Source: Mucidula mucida (lineage: Eukaryota > Basidiomycota > Agaricomycetes > Agaricales > Physalacriaceae). From it: a DNA stretch of 64,000 bases. Below the pieces are notes generated by a model that searched no databases, had not been told where the DNA came from, and was given only the letters and a program-made list of their open reading frames with translations. The stretch covers positions 1 to 64,000 of the forward strand of contig JADNYV010000118.1 in the NCBI GenBank assembly GCA_015501055.1, given 5' to 3'. Of the stretch, positions 51,759 to 63,687 are shown piece after piece; position 1 is the stretch's first letter; each line of letters begins with the position of its first letter. The position numbers and the translations under genes were made by a program.

Positions 51759-53237
51759 ATGCAGCCTACAGAGTACCTTGCCAATACAGAAGTCCTCCAC
51801 TCCTCCTTAACTCATGCCTTCGCCCGATTCCAGCACCTGGCCGACGTCAACACGCCACCAAACCACTGCGAAATCTCCGAGCTCCATTCTATCATCTCCG
51901 AGTCCCGTACTCTTCTTTCCAACCTGACGGCCATGAACATGCTTGTGGAAACCAAGGAGACCGTCAAGGCTCTCACCCTACGCATCGACCAGATCACCTT
52001 TATTCTCAACAGCGCCAAGAAGATTACTCATCCTCTCCGGTCTCTTCCCAACGAAATCCTCTGTCTCATTTTCGCCCACTGCATTGATTACGATGATCGA
52101 GAAAGGAACTCGTTATCAGTGGATCAAGCACCGTGGACTGTATCCTATGTTTGCAGAAGCTGGCGGCATCTCGTTACCTCTTGTCCTTCCCTCTGGTCAA
52201 CACCGTGTTTCGATTTCACCGCATACGGCACAGATCGCAGATTCTACCTGCATACTGTTTACCTCCTAACTCTGTACATAGACAGGACAAGCGCTCTTCC
52301 TTTCGACGTTACGCTTCGGGTGATGAGCGACTGCATAGGGCATATTTCCTTCCGCCATATCCTACAGGCCACCTCAGGACAGTGGAAGAGTGCATTGCTT
52401 GATCTTCCGTTGTCAGAGATACTTCTTCTCTTCCGGGGCTGCACTTTCCCTCTGCTTAAAAGTGTGAGTTTTCGAGACTGCCACAATGATATCGAAGACG
52501 AAGAAGACATCGATATGTTCTCGTTGCTGCCACTGCTCCAGTCTATCACTATCACCGCCGAGTCGTTGCTGACCCCTCAATCGATTCTCATGCCTTGGAG
52601 CCAAATTGTCGAATACAATTGCGAGCACAACATGTTTTCTACAGACAACTTGGACGTACTCAGGCATATGACTTCTTTGCAGTATCTGGTCGCATACGTC
52701 GCGGTAGGACTCAGCCTGGAAGCTGTAGAGCCCCTCGTTCTACCTTCGTTGACACATCTCAAGCTCTCCGTGGCTGGGGCTACGGAGTCAGACGGTACAA
52801 ATTTGTTAGCTTGTTTAGCGTTTGTCCGGATGCCTCTGCTGAATGACCTCACTCTCAACTACTCCGAACGCAATGCTCTATGTCCGGTGTCATATCACCC
52901 GAACTTTCTATCCGTAAAGACTTTACGAGTTCATCTAAATTTGGTTTCTACTAATTCCAACAACTTTGTACACTTCCTGTCTTTGATGGGTGGCGTGGAA
53001 GAGTTGGAACTATCGGGAGTTAACATATCTGACCAGGTTCTTCAAGCCCTTACTCCGACCGATGATGGAATTCTCGTTCTCCCCCGTCTTCGAGTCCTCG
53101 ATACGCATAACGCTGTCTATGCTCTGGCCTTGGATCCTGACCCCAACCCGCACATCCTAGCATTCCATAACATGCTACTTTCGCGCTCCCGTGCACACAA
53201 GGTAGGAGGCGGCCCACTCTCCCCCTTGCCATACTAA
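51759..53237 (+). CDS. F-box protein (intact copy)
   Basis: A 492-aa frame with no interruption. Residues 1-90 are helical (SLTHAFARFQHLADV, LRIDQITFILNSAKK). The F-box lies at about 94-147 (LRSLPNEILCLIFAHC, VSYVCRSWRHLVTSCPSLW). The rest is leucine-rich without strict repeats (LVLPSLTHLKLSVAGATES, VEELELSGVNISDQVLQALT, LVLPRLRVLDTHNAV). Agaricomycetes carry large families of such proteins; the F-box binds Skp1 and the C-terminal part is thought to select the substrate. Splicing at the end (GTAGGAGG...CACTTAG after RSRAHK) would replace the last residues with RLVFTLEKLVAAPTWRSGNH. Only this copy of three is open throughout, which suggests constraint or recency. Confidence 0.85.
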   Translation: MQPTEYLANTEVLHSSLTHAFARFQHLADVNTPPNHCEISELHSIISESRTLLSNLTAMNMLVETKETVKALTLRIDQITFILNSAKKITHPLRSLPNEILCLIFAHCIDYDDRERNSLSVDQAPWTVSYVCRSWRHLVTSCPSLWSTPCFDFTAYGTDRRFYLHTVYLLTLYIDRTSALPFDVTLRVMSDCIGHISFRHILQATSGQWKSALLDLPLSEILLLFRGCTFPLLKSVSFRDCHNDIEDEEDIDMFSLLPLLQSITITAESLLTPQSILMPWSQIVEYNCEHNMFSTDNLDVLRHMTSLQYLVAYVAVGLSLEAVEPLVLPSLTHLKLSVAGATESDGTNLLACLAFVRMPLLNDLTLNYSERNALCPVSYHPNFLSVKTLRVHLNLVSTNSNNFVHFLSLMGGVEELELSGVNISDQVLQALTPTDDGILVLPRLRVLDTHNAVYALALDPDPNPHILAFHNMLLSRSRAHKVGGGPLSPLPY

Positions 53238-53959
53238 GGGTTCTCACTTAGCGTCTGGTCTTTACTCTGGAGAAGTTAGTAGCTGCGCCGACGTGGAGAA
53301 GTGGAAATCACTGAGCAGTCGTGTTTCGAGAGGAGGTTTCGATGCGGTGGGAGCATGTCTGTGCGGTGATATCCGTTTCGTATGTTGATGCAGATTTCTT
53401 GAGTGGAGAGGGGTCAGAGTATTTAGTAACGGAGGATTTGGTCGATTTTGTTGAAGGGCAAGACTCAAGTGACTCGGAGTAAGTAAAACTTAGTAGCACC
53501 GTGTATTGAAAATTTAGAGCCAATATTTGCGCAATAGTAAGATTTAGGAAAGACAGTACGATTAGCGCATGTTAAAGCGGAACGCGCCGCTTCCAAGCGA
53601 TTGACGCGAAGATGATGGTGGAAGAGCACCAAAGTTGTAGCACGTGAGCGTGAGAGGACTGCTCGGATAAGCGGGTAAATCATTGCAGTGGACTCTTTCT
53701 TCGACCTCGACCATGGTGAGTGAACCTATTTCCCAATCGTCTGCCTTTCCTTTGTCCCTCATCAAAACGCGCGTAGTCTTCAGAGCTCCGGTATACTGCT
53801 AACACGCAGCTAGAACATTGTTCGTTGTTCTCCTTTTTACCCAGACACGAATTTCGACTGATTTAGCACAGTGCATGCTCGTTATACAGGAACTGGTTTG
53901 TTCAGCTTGAAAGCTCTGTATATTCACGGCTGAACTCCCCCAGGTCACGCGGACATAAC

Positions 53960-54540
53960 GAAATAGTACGCCTCGGAAACGTGTCCTGTCACCCTTCTTG
54001 CAACTTTCAACAGTGAATGGATTACTCACCAGCACCGGGATACGATCTCCTCCATCGTAGGACATCCATCTCTTCTTTCTTTCCTTGCCATTGCCGACGG
54101 GCAGGCAACCGGACGCGTCAAATTTGAGATGACTGAGGTACGTTCAACAATGCTTGTTATTCTCCCCTTTGAGTCACTGATCAACAATGTAGACAATGCT
54201 GCAGCCGTGTGGACCGCCACCCAAGAAGGATGATGATTGAAGTTTCTTTCGGTGACGGATGGGCTGCTCTTGTAAGTAAACGTAGTCTCACAAGATCGTT
54301 CATGTTTGCTGATTTGAAGGTAGAAGTGACGCATGGATGGAAACTTTTGTATCTAGTGCCGCGTTCTTTCGAATAGACATTGTCCTTGGCTATCCTACTT
54401 TTGTATGGTACTTCTCGCCTCAACGGGACATCGACGCGTTTCTGCAGGCAGTTCACGGCGTTATAGCTACACCTTTCTCAAGAATCGGTTCCTCGTCGTT
54501 ACGATTCGTGCGTTGCGACGTCAAGAGTTGGTCGTGACTC
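53960..54540 (+). pseudogene. Unrecognised gene remnant (second copy)
   Basis: Counterpart of 4616-5260. A one-base insertion in the GTGTC(CT)GTCACCC stretch breaks the frame that is open in copy 1. The intron-like segment after FEMTE and the KKDDD stop region are conserved. It runs into the left repeat of element C. Confidence 0.45.
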
Positions 54541-54558
54541 GTGAGTGTTCAATTTTCA

Positions 54559-55729
54559 AAAAAAGATAGTTATATTCAAATGACGTGCTTAGTCTGTAGA
54601 TAGTCTGTACAAGTCGTAACACCCTCCAGCAGCCCGGACGCTGACAGATCCCCACACACCGGCTCTGAGAGCAGCAGTGTGCATCGCAGTGAAATGTAGG
54701 CGGGAGGTGGTGCTTCAAAGGTCTATGTTGATGATCTGAATGGGACTAGGCTGTGGTGTGTTGAGTTCGGGCTTCAGCGTCACCATCTCAGGAGCCTGAT
54801 CCTATGCGAATCATAGGAGTACGGACGGTCGCCTCAAAATAGAGTTTTAAATGGGCACTGTGGGCGGTTGAGGTACGCTTTGACCAGTACGAGATGGGAG
54901 TATCACAGGACCAACCAAGTTCTACTGGTGCATGTAGAAAGGTAGGCGGATCGACTGCAACTCATACTAGTCAATCGATCATCCAAGTCTTCTCCTTACA
55001 CCACTATACCATGACTAATACCGTCGATACAGAAACCCAGCTCGTTCTTCCACATCTCTCGAGGACATATGTCGATGAAAATGCGGAAGAAAATGCACAA
55101 CCGCGCGCGGCACAAGTAGAAGGCACTGTCCGTATCACCTTCAGCCCCGGCGGCCTCCTTATAACGACTCGGAGTCGATATCCTGGGACGGCGAGAAGGA
55201 TATGACGCGTGTTGTTCTACTATCCGCTGAAGGTGAAGGCATTAGTGTCGAGGAGAGCAGTGACGCTGCGCGGCGTGTAGCACAATGAAATGATAGTCTC
55301 AAGCCACCCGTGCGATATCAAGAGAAACGAAGGTCGATCGAACAACATTGACGTTCGCAACGGTCCTTCCAGTCGTGTCCGTGGTGTCCTCTGCCCTTAG
55401 TCTCTCAAAGTGAATTCTTTCTTGTCTTTGCTTGTCTATACATTTGCGCCAGCGTTTGTTGTGGCTCAACATCAGACAACTGTTTGGAAGCCAGTCCGAT
55501 CGAGACTCTGTCGGACGATTGCAAGACGGTGTAGTTTAGCTCTTCCCAGATCGTTGATATACACCTTTGAAGCACCATCTCCCGCCTACTTTTCACTGCG
55601 ATACGCACTGCCGCTCTCAGAGCCGGTGTGTGGGGATCTGTCAGCGTCCGGGCTGCTGGAGGGTCTTACAACTTGTACAAATTATCTACAGACTAAGCAC
55701 ATCCGAATTTGAATGTGACTATCCTTTTT
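54559..55729 (+). mobile_element. Inverted-repeat element copy C
   Basis: 1171 bp with terminal inverted repeats 54559-54745 and about 55550-55729. It is more diverged from A and B than those are from each other (for example the inner left region 54770-54900). It contains the SWDGE fragment in plus orientation. The right flank (55730-55815) matches positions 104-185. Confidence 0.75.
55011..55290 (+). pseudogene. SWDGE-family fragment inside element C
   Basis: Readable pieces are MTNTVDTETQLVLPHLSR, VEGTVRITFSPGGLL, and in the next frame SISWDGEKDMTRVVLLSAE. This copy keeps FSPGGLL where A and B have FSPAASL, closer to the intact FSPDGLL, so it diverged from them before some of their changes. 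Confidence 0.7.
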
Positions 55730-55815
55730 GACTGCCCCGCGACGTCGACCAGGATGTCGCCCATCTGGAAGCACGCTTGTCTTCATGGATCGATAAGTAG
55801 TCGCCGCATTATTGA

Positions 55816-56410
55816 AAGTGCACATCAATTTCCTATCTATCAAGGTGCGTAGGCCCACAACATATAAAATACATAGATGATCATGTACACGGCTCGTTCA
55901 TGAACTCGGCACCTATCCTGACCGGAAGTCTGCATAAATAAGCTATCTGTTGAAGAATCAGGAAAAGCTCTCCCAGTGTATAACGAGGTTTACTTCCCTG
56001 CTAGCTTCGATCCGTCACAAACCTAGCGCTTGAAAATCTGTCTGTATCAGATCCAAGCTACAGCAGATGTTTTGAGTTGCACACTATCCAGCAATGAAAT
56101 GACATACGCAGTGCCAATGTTTTCAACTGTTACGGCTTGTCCTCTATCCAGGAGTCGTCTATCGAACGAGTATATTCTTGAGTATGTGTCAAGAATAGTT
56201 CGAGGAGCCGAACGCACCTGAACAGGCCATACCACTCCTGCGCTGTAACAATATTGAGGTTTCCGTCATCTCCATCGTCGGCTTCTTCTCCTTCGTGACT
56301 ATCGTCGGCTGGCAAAAGGCTGTCAAGGTGACATCGTGAGCTTGTACACTGCGCCCAAAAATGGGATTCGGCTTACGCTTCCAGGATGTGACGTCTCAAA
56401 GCCGCATCGC
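55816..56410. other. Spacer, no supported gene
   Basis: Short minus-strand frames (56130-56315 with DDSHEGEEADDGDDGNLNIV) are acidic but unsupported. No repeat relation to the rest of the window was seen beyond 55815. Confidence 0.35.
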
Positions 56411-57361
56411 CTAAATTTCTACAACGTAGGAACGGTAAGATTGATGAATAGCTCTAGAACACAGATGCTAACCTGGGAAATCGTGGTGATGGGCCGGCTC
56501 GGGTGGGGGAACAGTCTTGGGCTTCATTGGTCCCTGTTACTTGGTCGTCAAAGTCGTCTTCACATACGTTGCTGGGACCGTGACCAGCAGTACCGGAGAA
56601 TCCGGGCTGAGCATATCGAAATGAGTCAAGCACCAATTCCAAGCTGGCGAGGTGTAAGTGCACGACACGTGAACTTCAAGGTTGGAGGAATAATTACCTG
56701 GCTTTGATTTGGTCGAGTTCTGCTTCGCTCAGATCGTCTCCCTCGTCTCTCGAAGCTATGTAGAGGCTGAAGGTTTCCTGAGTATATAATAGAAGACACG
56801 AGAAAGCCACTCACCGCACAGTTTCCTTGAGTAGGAAAGCCATCGCGGTACCTTCGGGAGGAGGAGAAGTCGTTGTCCGAGTCTTTGACTCGTAAAATAG
56901 CCTCTCGTCAATTTTACCGAATTCGCACAGAGATGCATGCATACTATGGTACGCGCATAAGAGAAAAAGGAACAGCCTATGGTAATAGACATACCGTTCC
57001 TCCAGACGCAAGAAATTGTCGGCGTCGATAGAAATCCCTTCCGTCTCCAGAAGGCTGGATGTCGAGTTTCAACATACAAGCACCGGTTCCGGACGACGAG
57101 AAACACGCACCGCGCAGCTTGGAAGACGATCGTGGGAGGCGGATCCATCTCAGCGAAATCGGAGTCGCTATCATTCGCGAAGTACTCTGAAAACAACACA
57201 GACGAGTCGCTCATGCTGCCGACATCAGTATCCGACATCACAGAGTCGCCGCCGTCGTTCTCTTGGTTATCATCTTCGTCTTCTTCATATGAAAGCCTGA
57301 GGATATGCGAATAGCTCTCGTTGAGTACGGGAGTTGGCGCGTGGATGGGACGTGTATCCAT
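56411..57361 (-). CDS. Acidic multi-exon protein of unknown function
   Basis: Start MDTRPIHAPTPVLNESYSHI; an acidic stretch (YEEDEDDNQENDGGDSVMSD); PPTIVFQAARCVFLVVRN. Then, after what is either a 29-nt intron or a frame slip, LLETEGISIDADNFLRLEER; MHASLCEFGKIDERLFYESK; PPPEGTAMAFLLKETVR; LYIASRDEGDDLSEAELDQI; SLELVLDSFRYAQPGFSGTA; GPMKPKTVPPPEPAHHHDF; stop at 56413. All these blocks can be joined in frame with GT-AG introns, one of them about 34 nt. No family recognised. Unlike the genes to the left it shows no duplicate in the window. Confidence 0.5.
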
Positions 57362-58739
57362 GAGTGGCGCGCGAGAGGGAGATGGAAGGGTGGGTTATGT
57401 CGCTTTCGAGTCTTCACAATGGGGTTTTATAGCCCGCAGGGTCGACATCTTGGGCCGTGGTTGTCGAGGCAGAGATAAAGTAAGACAGATGGAACGCGTG
57501 AGGTAGAATAATAAAAGGTCATTCAGATCCGAGTCTTGTATAAGCACCTGTTTGACCTGGCAACGAACATGAGGTACTATAGACAAAGAGGAAGAAAAAA
57601 GAAAGAAAGAAACATGAAACGAAACGCATGTCCGGCCGGGTTAAGCCGAGTGTCATGTGATCGCTTCGGTGGTAATTGTGACTTGATTTCCCGCTTCCAT
57701 GACATGCTGTACTACGCTTCGTGCAGTCAACTTTATTCGAGACTGTACATATTCTGCATAGTGGGATGCTGGGGACAGCTCCCGGCCCCGATTTCATTAC
57801 TTTGGTCAGCCCTTTCGCCCGGACAAGACTGCCATCTCTTGATTTCGCGTCTCTCCAAGTCTTGTACGACCCATTGGGAATCCTCTCACATGAGCTTGCT
57901 ACGATGTCTGCACGCGTTACAAGGACAACGACAGCTGACGTCCCCATCGCTGACGCCGCAAGTTACGCCGCATCCATCCTGGATGTGGCGCAGTTGTAGA
58001 GACTTCGGAGGCGACCTCCTACGTCTCTCTCGCTATGTTATGAGGCTATTAGACCGAAGCGTCACCACCGAGGCTGGGGTATGAAGGTTTGATCGTTGTA
58101 CTCATTCATATTTGCTACACAGTTGATACACCTGGAAAGCCTTCGAAGCCCTCTTCACTGGTCTACATGACACATCCCATTCAAGCTCTCCCCGATGGCC
58201 CAGTCTCATCCGGACCGCTCGCAATGGCGTTCTTTCGGTTGAATGGGCGCGGTCCGAATACCTCGTTCCCCGAGTCGTCATATTCACGCTTCGCTGCCAT
58301 GTTGGTTTCAGTGAAGTGGTGTGAAAGACCGTTCAAAGGCAGCCTAGAGTGAGGCATATACGTCAATTCAATAAGACGAGTGGCATTGAAAATGGTGGAG
58401 GAACGCCCAAGCCGAGTAGCCGGGGTCGATTGACGTTTCCTTCAACACGTTTCTTTCTGCTTCTTGCCATCATTCATCCTGGTTCGACGGAGCCATAAAT
58501 CATGAGTCAGATATAGCTCTCCTGTCCAGCTGCTGGGGGATCTTATACATTCTCATCATCAAGGTAACCATTTATCAATCAACGAATCTTTGTTTGACTG
58601 GACTGCACCCGCCGGTAACATCAAACAGATTTAACGGTGTGAGTTTCTTGCCGATATCTTGAAGCCGTACTCGATTTCTCCTTGTAGATAACCGAGTCTT
58701 CTTCCCGCATGATCCTCGCGTCGGTCATGCTTTGAAATA
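57362..58739. other. Interval with a possible small gene
   Basis: 57721-57999 (plus) reads MQSTLFETVHILHSGMLGTA, DFITLVSPFARTRLPSLDFA and DAASYAASILDVAQL without interruption. Overlapping frames are also open, so support is weak. A minus-strand MAAKREYDDSGNEVFGPRPF lies at about 58302-58186. Neither is recognised. Confidence 0.3.
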
Positions 58740-59189
58740 GTGCCCGAGGCTAGTAGTAGTACTTTCTCATTCCCTTTCCTCCCCCTTCACTGCGAGGATC
58801 CCAGCGCACACCTTCCCAGCGCTTCCACAACCCTTCCTCACGACCTTTTCACCAACATTTTAGCCGACCTTTTCAAGGCTGCTCAACCTCAACCCGCGTT
58901 TCGCAAACGACAGCTCGGCCACGAGGAACCTCTGATGTTGATCACGCCCGAAGTCAAAGAAACCTACGTATGCCGGCCGATATATGAGGATACTCTGCTT
59001 CTCTTTACTCCTCCATGTCGGCGACGCTATGCTCCACGCCCACCAGCTCGACTAGGCTCGAATCGCAAGAGATGGACGACGCGGCGGCATCGCGTCCTGG
59101 AACGTCTGACGAGGAGAAATCGATACACCAACACCGCGAGGGAGAAGTTGTGCCGCTGCCGCCTCCAGATTTCCCGGAGGGCTCAGTAA
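58740..59189 (+). CDS. Open frame upstream of the MFS gene, uncertain
   Basis: 149 codons open before and into the first MFS exon in another frame. The first ~100 residues look protein-like (TLPHDLFTNILADLFKAAQP, EEPLMLITPEVKETYVCRP); the remainder is an arginine-rich shadow of the MFS start. It could be a separate small gene whose true end lies earlier, or 5' leader. Confidence 0.25.
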   Translation: MPEASSSTFSFPFLPLHCEDPSAHLPSASTTLPHDLFTNILADLFKAAQPQPAFRKRQLGHEEPLMLITPEVKETYVCRPIYEDTLLLFTPPCRRRYAPRPPARLGSNRKRWTTRRHRVLERLTRRNRYTNTAREKLCRCRLQISRRAQ

Positions 59190-61216
59190 GAGGGTGGGCT
59201 ACTGCGATTGGCGGGTGTGTGCACTACACTAATACATTCATCATTTTCATTCAACTGATGTGAACCAGCGCTCTCGTAGGGATGTGTATGTGATCTCTAC
59301 ATCCTCGTTGGAATGATGGACTTATCACGCTGTTTTGAAGGCACATTCGGGAATGCCCAGGTAAGCCTGGTCCATCTTCAATTTGCGTTGATTGACCCCT
59401 TGGCAGTCATTTGGAGGTCAGTGGTCGACGTGGTCGACGCGGGATGTGCTAATCATCGTGTCTTCTCTCAGTATATCAGGATTACTACACGGTGCGACCA
59501 CCGGCCTACACGCGTTACAGTATTGGGGGTTGCTGACTGAGTGCAGCGGATATCGCTAACAGAAAAGTCGCCGTCTGCGATCAGCTGGATTGGGTCTATC
59601 CAGCTCGGGCTCTTATTCGGGTTGGGGCTGTTTTCTGGCACACTATTCGATAAAGGGTATTTTCGCGCCACCGTGATATCCGGCTCTGTGCTATTCTTAT
59701 TCTCGTGAGCCGCTTCTTCATTTATGTACCCCATGTGACCGTCTGCCTTAGATCCTTCATGCTCTCATTGGTCGAGCCGCACAACTATTATCAAAATCTG
59801 TTGGCGCAGGGAATCGGCATGGGGCTCGGTATGTGTGTTGTCATTGCAGTGTTTCTGATTGTATTGACTGACAGGCATGGGTCTTCTACTGTTACCATCG
59901 TTGAGCGTTGTTTCCCATTACTTCCGGCGACGGCGGTCGTTGGCGATGGGAATTGTCATCACCGGTAAAGGAACTTCCTTTGTCGTGATTGCATCTTTCT
60001 GATTTGACGTTTGTCTTGTTAGGCGGCGCATTAGGGGCAGTCGTGTACCCCATCCTTCTCAACAAGGTCTTCGCAAAAGAGCGTTTCGGGTTCAAATGGG
60101 GAGTCCGGTATGTCATCGTTTGACTCGCTACGTACTGATGCTTACTTACTTGGATAGATTTGTAGCGTTCATTGATTTGTTCCTCTTGGTACTTGCGAAT
60201 CTCTTCATGAAGCCTCGCCGTAAGCGTGTCATTCTTATCTTCAGTCTTACTCGCTTCTAACTGCCAGTGTTAGTGCCGCCACGTAAAAAAGCTTCCATCG
60301 ATTACCGAAAGATAGCAGCCGACGTCCCCTACCTGTTTCTCCTCGCAGGGTGCGTAAACATTCCCCCGATGCACGTACTGCCTGGACGCATTTTCGATTA
60401 GATTCTTCTGCGGATTCTGGGGTATCTTTATTCCCTGTGAGTTGTCACTAGATTTCTTTATTGCGTCTGAGACCTTGTCAAGTTTTCTATCTCCAGCTGT
60501 TCTCCAAGCTCCATGGTGTGAACCCGAGTTTCCTTGACTGGGCTGTGAGTTTCGCAGTCGATGTACGTTGGCAGTGGCAGATGTTGACTACGCTTTGTGT
60601 AGATCCCGGTGCTGAATGCAGGCTCCGTCTTTGGACGTTTCTTCCCAAACTTTCTTGCCGACAAGTATGGGCCGCTGAATAGTGCGTACTACACTCCTTC
60701 AGTGCGCGATGTGGCAAGGGAACTGAGAGAGCGCTAGTTTTGATACCGAGCGGGTTCATAACGGGATCGCTTGTATGGGTGCTACTGGGTGTTTCGTCGA
60801 TTCCTGGAATGGCGATATTTGCGGTGCTTTATGGATTCTTCTCTGGCGCGTATCTGACGCTTTCCACGGCGTCGGTGGCATCGTTCAGCACAAGCCCGAC
60901 GCTGGATGACATGGGGTACGACTACTTCATATCTTCCTGCTCGAATCTTAGGTATTCTCCACAGATTGCGCATCGGAATAGCTTGCTTCTTCATGGGCCT
61001 TGCAGTATTGACTGGGAATCCCATTGCTGGTGCTCTTGTTCATGCGCCGGAATACTACTGGTGGCGGCCGCTACTATTTTCTTGTGTATGTTTTTGACAT
61101 CTGTGAGACTGGCTGTTGAATTGATGCCTACATAGATCTCAACGATCTTTGGAACTGTGTGTATCACGATTGCTCGGCAAGGTATGGTGAAAAGGAAGGG
61201 ACTGCAGAGGGTGTAG
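59072..61216 (+). CDS. MFS transporter, monocarboxylate-transporter-like
   Basis: ATG 59072 opens MDDAAASRPGTSDEEKSIHQ, then PPPDFPEGSVRGW, the usual cytoplasmic start of fungal MCT-type carriers. Splicing about 13 short introns yields a continuous protein: GTFGNAQ, SFGVYQDYYTR, AISWIGSIQLGLLFGLGLFS, GYFRATVISGSVLFLFS, YYQNLLAQGIGMGLGMGLL, LSVVSHYFRRRRSLAMGIVI, GALGAVVYPILLNKVF, FKWGVRFVAFIDLFLLVLAN, GFFCGFWGIFIPFFYLQLFS, VLNAGSVFGRFFPNFLADKY, GVSSIPGMAIFAVLYGFFSG, LRIGIACFFMGLAVLTGNPI, YYWWRPLLFS, and ISTIFGTVCITIARQG to the stop at 61216. Twelve hydrophobic segments are expected and roughly that many are seen. One exon (59407-59416) is only 10 nt. It should sit in the plasma membrane; substrate unknown. 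Confidence 0.8.
59407..59416 (+). other. 10-nt microexon of the MFS gene
   Basis: TCATTTGGAG is bounded by TTGGCAG and GTCAGT. Joined to NAQ before and TATATCAG after, it restores SFGVYQDYYTR, a motif conserved in this carrier family. Skipping it (10 nt) would shift the frame. Confidence 0.7.
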
Positions 61217-63687
61217 TATCAGAGAAGCCAGCTGCTATTTTCCCACACACGTCTACAATAATCTAGCTTTGCATTTCCTCGTGTATATACTTGAATAGAT
61301 TGGCGGTACGCGTAGTGTAAGGTTAGGGTTACAAGTGCTTTCTCTTGGACCACCATCATGCCTGATAACCGGCTGCTCTATCTACGTCTCGGAAGCGGAT
61401 TTCTCCTTTCAAACATGATATTTGCCGCTGTCGACACGCGTCAGTCGGCCGACGTGCAGCTCGACGCGTCAACGACAGACCGCGCTGTTTTGTCGCCCAT
61501 TCGCTAGATAAAGCCATCTTCCAGGTCTTCGGATCGGCTCAAGGCAACAGGGCACCGCCGTTACAGATATCAGAAATGGAGATGGTGAGTAAAATCCCTC
61601 GGTTTCGTTATTAACCTAGATCTGACCTAGATGTAGACGTTGCTTCCCATTATAATTCTGCTCTTCGACCGGTTCGCATAAGGCGATGTTATGGTTTCGC
61701 TGAAAACGGTGTTGTGAGGGCTTGCGCAGAGGATAGTGGGATTGCATGTGTACGGATTTGCATCTCGTATATCAGCAAGGCGACCACAGCGGTTATACGC
61801 TGGTCAGAGATGCGTAGGATCGTTACCATTCGTCCAGGATGCTATGATAATACCGACCTGACACGCCGCGTCACTCTTGCTACACCTCGGGGAGGATTGA
61901 CGCCTTCTAGCCATCGTTCTGGCGACTCTGGTAGGTCGATGGCAGCGTTTCGGTTCCCGATTTCGACCATAGTGTGCCCTCCCTCCTTTCAATATCATCA
62001 TCTTACTCGAAGCTTAGGTCGTGGACAGTCGCGTGCGGACACTTCCATCGTGCTCACCAGCTGAAACCTGCCTGTGTCGTAAACCTTCATGTTTTAATTA
62101 CGAACATCGAAAAAAGTCTTGTTTCGCCTCTGCTCCGCCCACAAAATTTCCAGCGCTTAGGCTACCAGATTCTGTTATTGATTCTCGGCGTGGGCGCATA
62201 CGTGTTCTATTGCTTCATACCTGACAATAACGTCTTGGTAGCCGTTGTTCATTGCGCCGGATCCGCTTCTACTCGAAGACTTTTATATGGATTACGTCTC
62301 CAAGGACGAGAAGGATGGTATACTCTCTATTCGGATCTCTGTATACCCGCGGCGCTGAACGACCCTCCGCGCGTGAGCAGACGAGAAGGCGACGATGAAT
62401 GCAACGGGCTCCTTCACGCCGAGTACGTGTTTGGCAAAGTGCAAAGGCCGCGCGATGAGGTTCGACGAATCCGTTATTGGCCGCGGCTCAGCGCGTCAAG
62501 CGGCGCTTGCTTCAGCGGGTGCACTGATAATGCCGGAGTATGTGCTTTACATGATACAAAGCTTCTTCTTCTCACTTTCAGTCAATTCAAGTGCATTAAC
62601 ATTCAAGAGGAACAGAAATCGAGATTTGGCTTGAAGGAGCCGTCCTGTTTAATGTGGACATGTACCTCTCCGGAGGGCATGGTCCGACGTTGTGTGGCGC
62701 AAAATAAATATCCCGCTATCGTATATAATATGATGAATCTCAGAAACTACCGTTCCACCACAAGGAGTGTCGCACTCCCGGCGTCAGCTCAAGCAAGCGC
62801 CATATGGTAAATACTATTCAACGGCTCACGATTATCTGCCAGTATGAACGACCGTATTTCCGTCAGCTGCGTACTCTGAACTCCAGAGTCTTTCACAGGC
62901 TGGGGGTTTATAGCAGGGTTATAGTAAAGGCCAGATGCCAACATGGCGCAGGCATTCTGGATGAACGAATGAACCTCGCGTGAACGTTTTGGAATATCTG
63001 AAGCTATGTTATCAGCGTGGCTGCTGGCATGAGCAAGAGGGAGAAAAGTACTCCGGAGAAGAGAAGTTATCCCAATAAAGCGTGAACTTGATACGCACAC
63101 AACGAACGACCCGCGCCAAGAGATGTTCAGCCTGGACTTTTCGTGTGGTCCTTGGTAGAGTCGGTACGCCATCCGGACGGTACTGTAGTGTGCTCTCTTC
63201 CGCAGCGCTTTGTACGCCAACGGGTCGGTCAAAAGTATCAGGTTGATAGTAAACGCGACCCATTGTTGGGGAGATCATCAAGGACGCGACAGTCGACTCA
63301 CGAGCAGCCAACGAGCCGAGACCCCCAACGGACTACCGTGCTCGTAAGTCTCATCGCGCCGACTGGCGACGGGCGCCACAACTCTTCTCCAAAGTGATTA
63401 GCTGTAGGAAACATACGGCAGTAACCGCTCGAATTGTAGGGAACTTTCTCTCTCTCTTTTTCTAGATGAAAGTCGACAGGATGGTAAAGCTGTGCTTGGC
63501 TGAAACTGCTAATTAGAGGCGACGGTTTCGCGTTATGCGGCACCTTCTGCGCAGTGATGGATTCCACCTAACGGGTCTCGTGCGCAGCTGTTTCATTTGG
63601 TCGCGTCTCTGCTATATAACGCGACGCGTTGAAGAGGTTTTTTCATCATTCGCTTCTATTTGCCTTCCACTTTTCCTTGTTCTGACA
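61217..63687. other. Interval without a recognised gene
   Basis: The longest frame (61974-62810, plus, 278 codons) contains one hydrophobic stretch (YQILLLILGVGAYVFYCFI), but a second frame is equally plausible around 62290 (MDYVSKDEKDGILSI) and no introns or family motifs support either. Minus-strand frames at 62789-63311 are also unsupported. No repeat shared with the left part of the window. Confidence 0.35.
63611..63617 (+). promoter_or_regulatory. TATA-like box of the hydrolase gene
   Basis: TATATAA, about 75 bases before the ATG at 63688, followed by a pyrimidine-rich tract (TTCCACTTTTCCTTG) typical of fungal core promoters. Confidence 0.45.

Larger units (their letters stand above)
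47400..54558 (+). repeat. Large direct duplication, copy 2
   Basis: Partner of 871-5266. It has the same order, but with a tandem F-box duplication: the unit 48880-51120 (broken F-box) and the unit 51290-53600 (intact F-box) share upstream phrases such as GACGCGCTC(T/C)ACATTAGAGG and downstream phrases such as GCGAAGATGATGGTGGA. Copy 1's F-box gene matches the broken unit, while its sequence downstream of about 4400 matches the flank of the intact unit. Confidence 0.85.

Noticed and set aside
57519..57947. Minus-strand 142-codon frame
   Set aside because: Overlaps a more protein-like plus-strand frame (57721-57999), and its composition is that of an antisense shadow.
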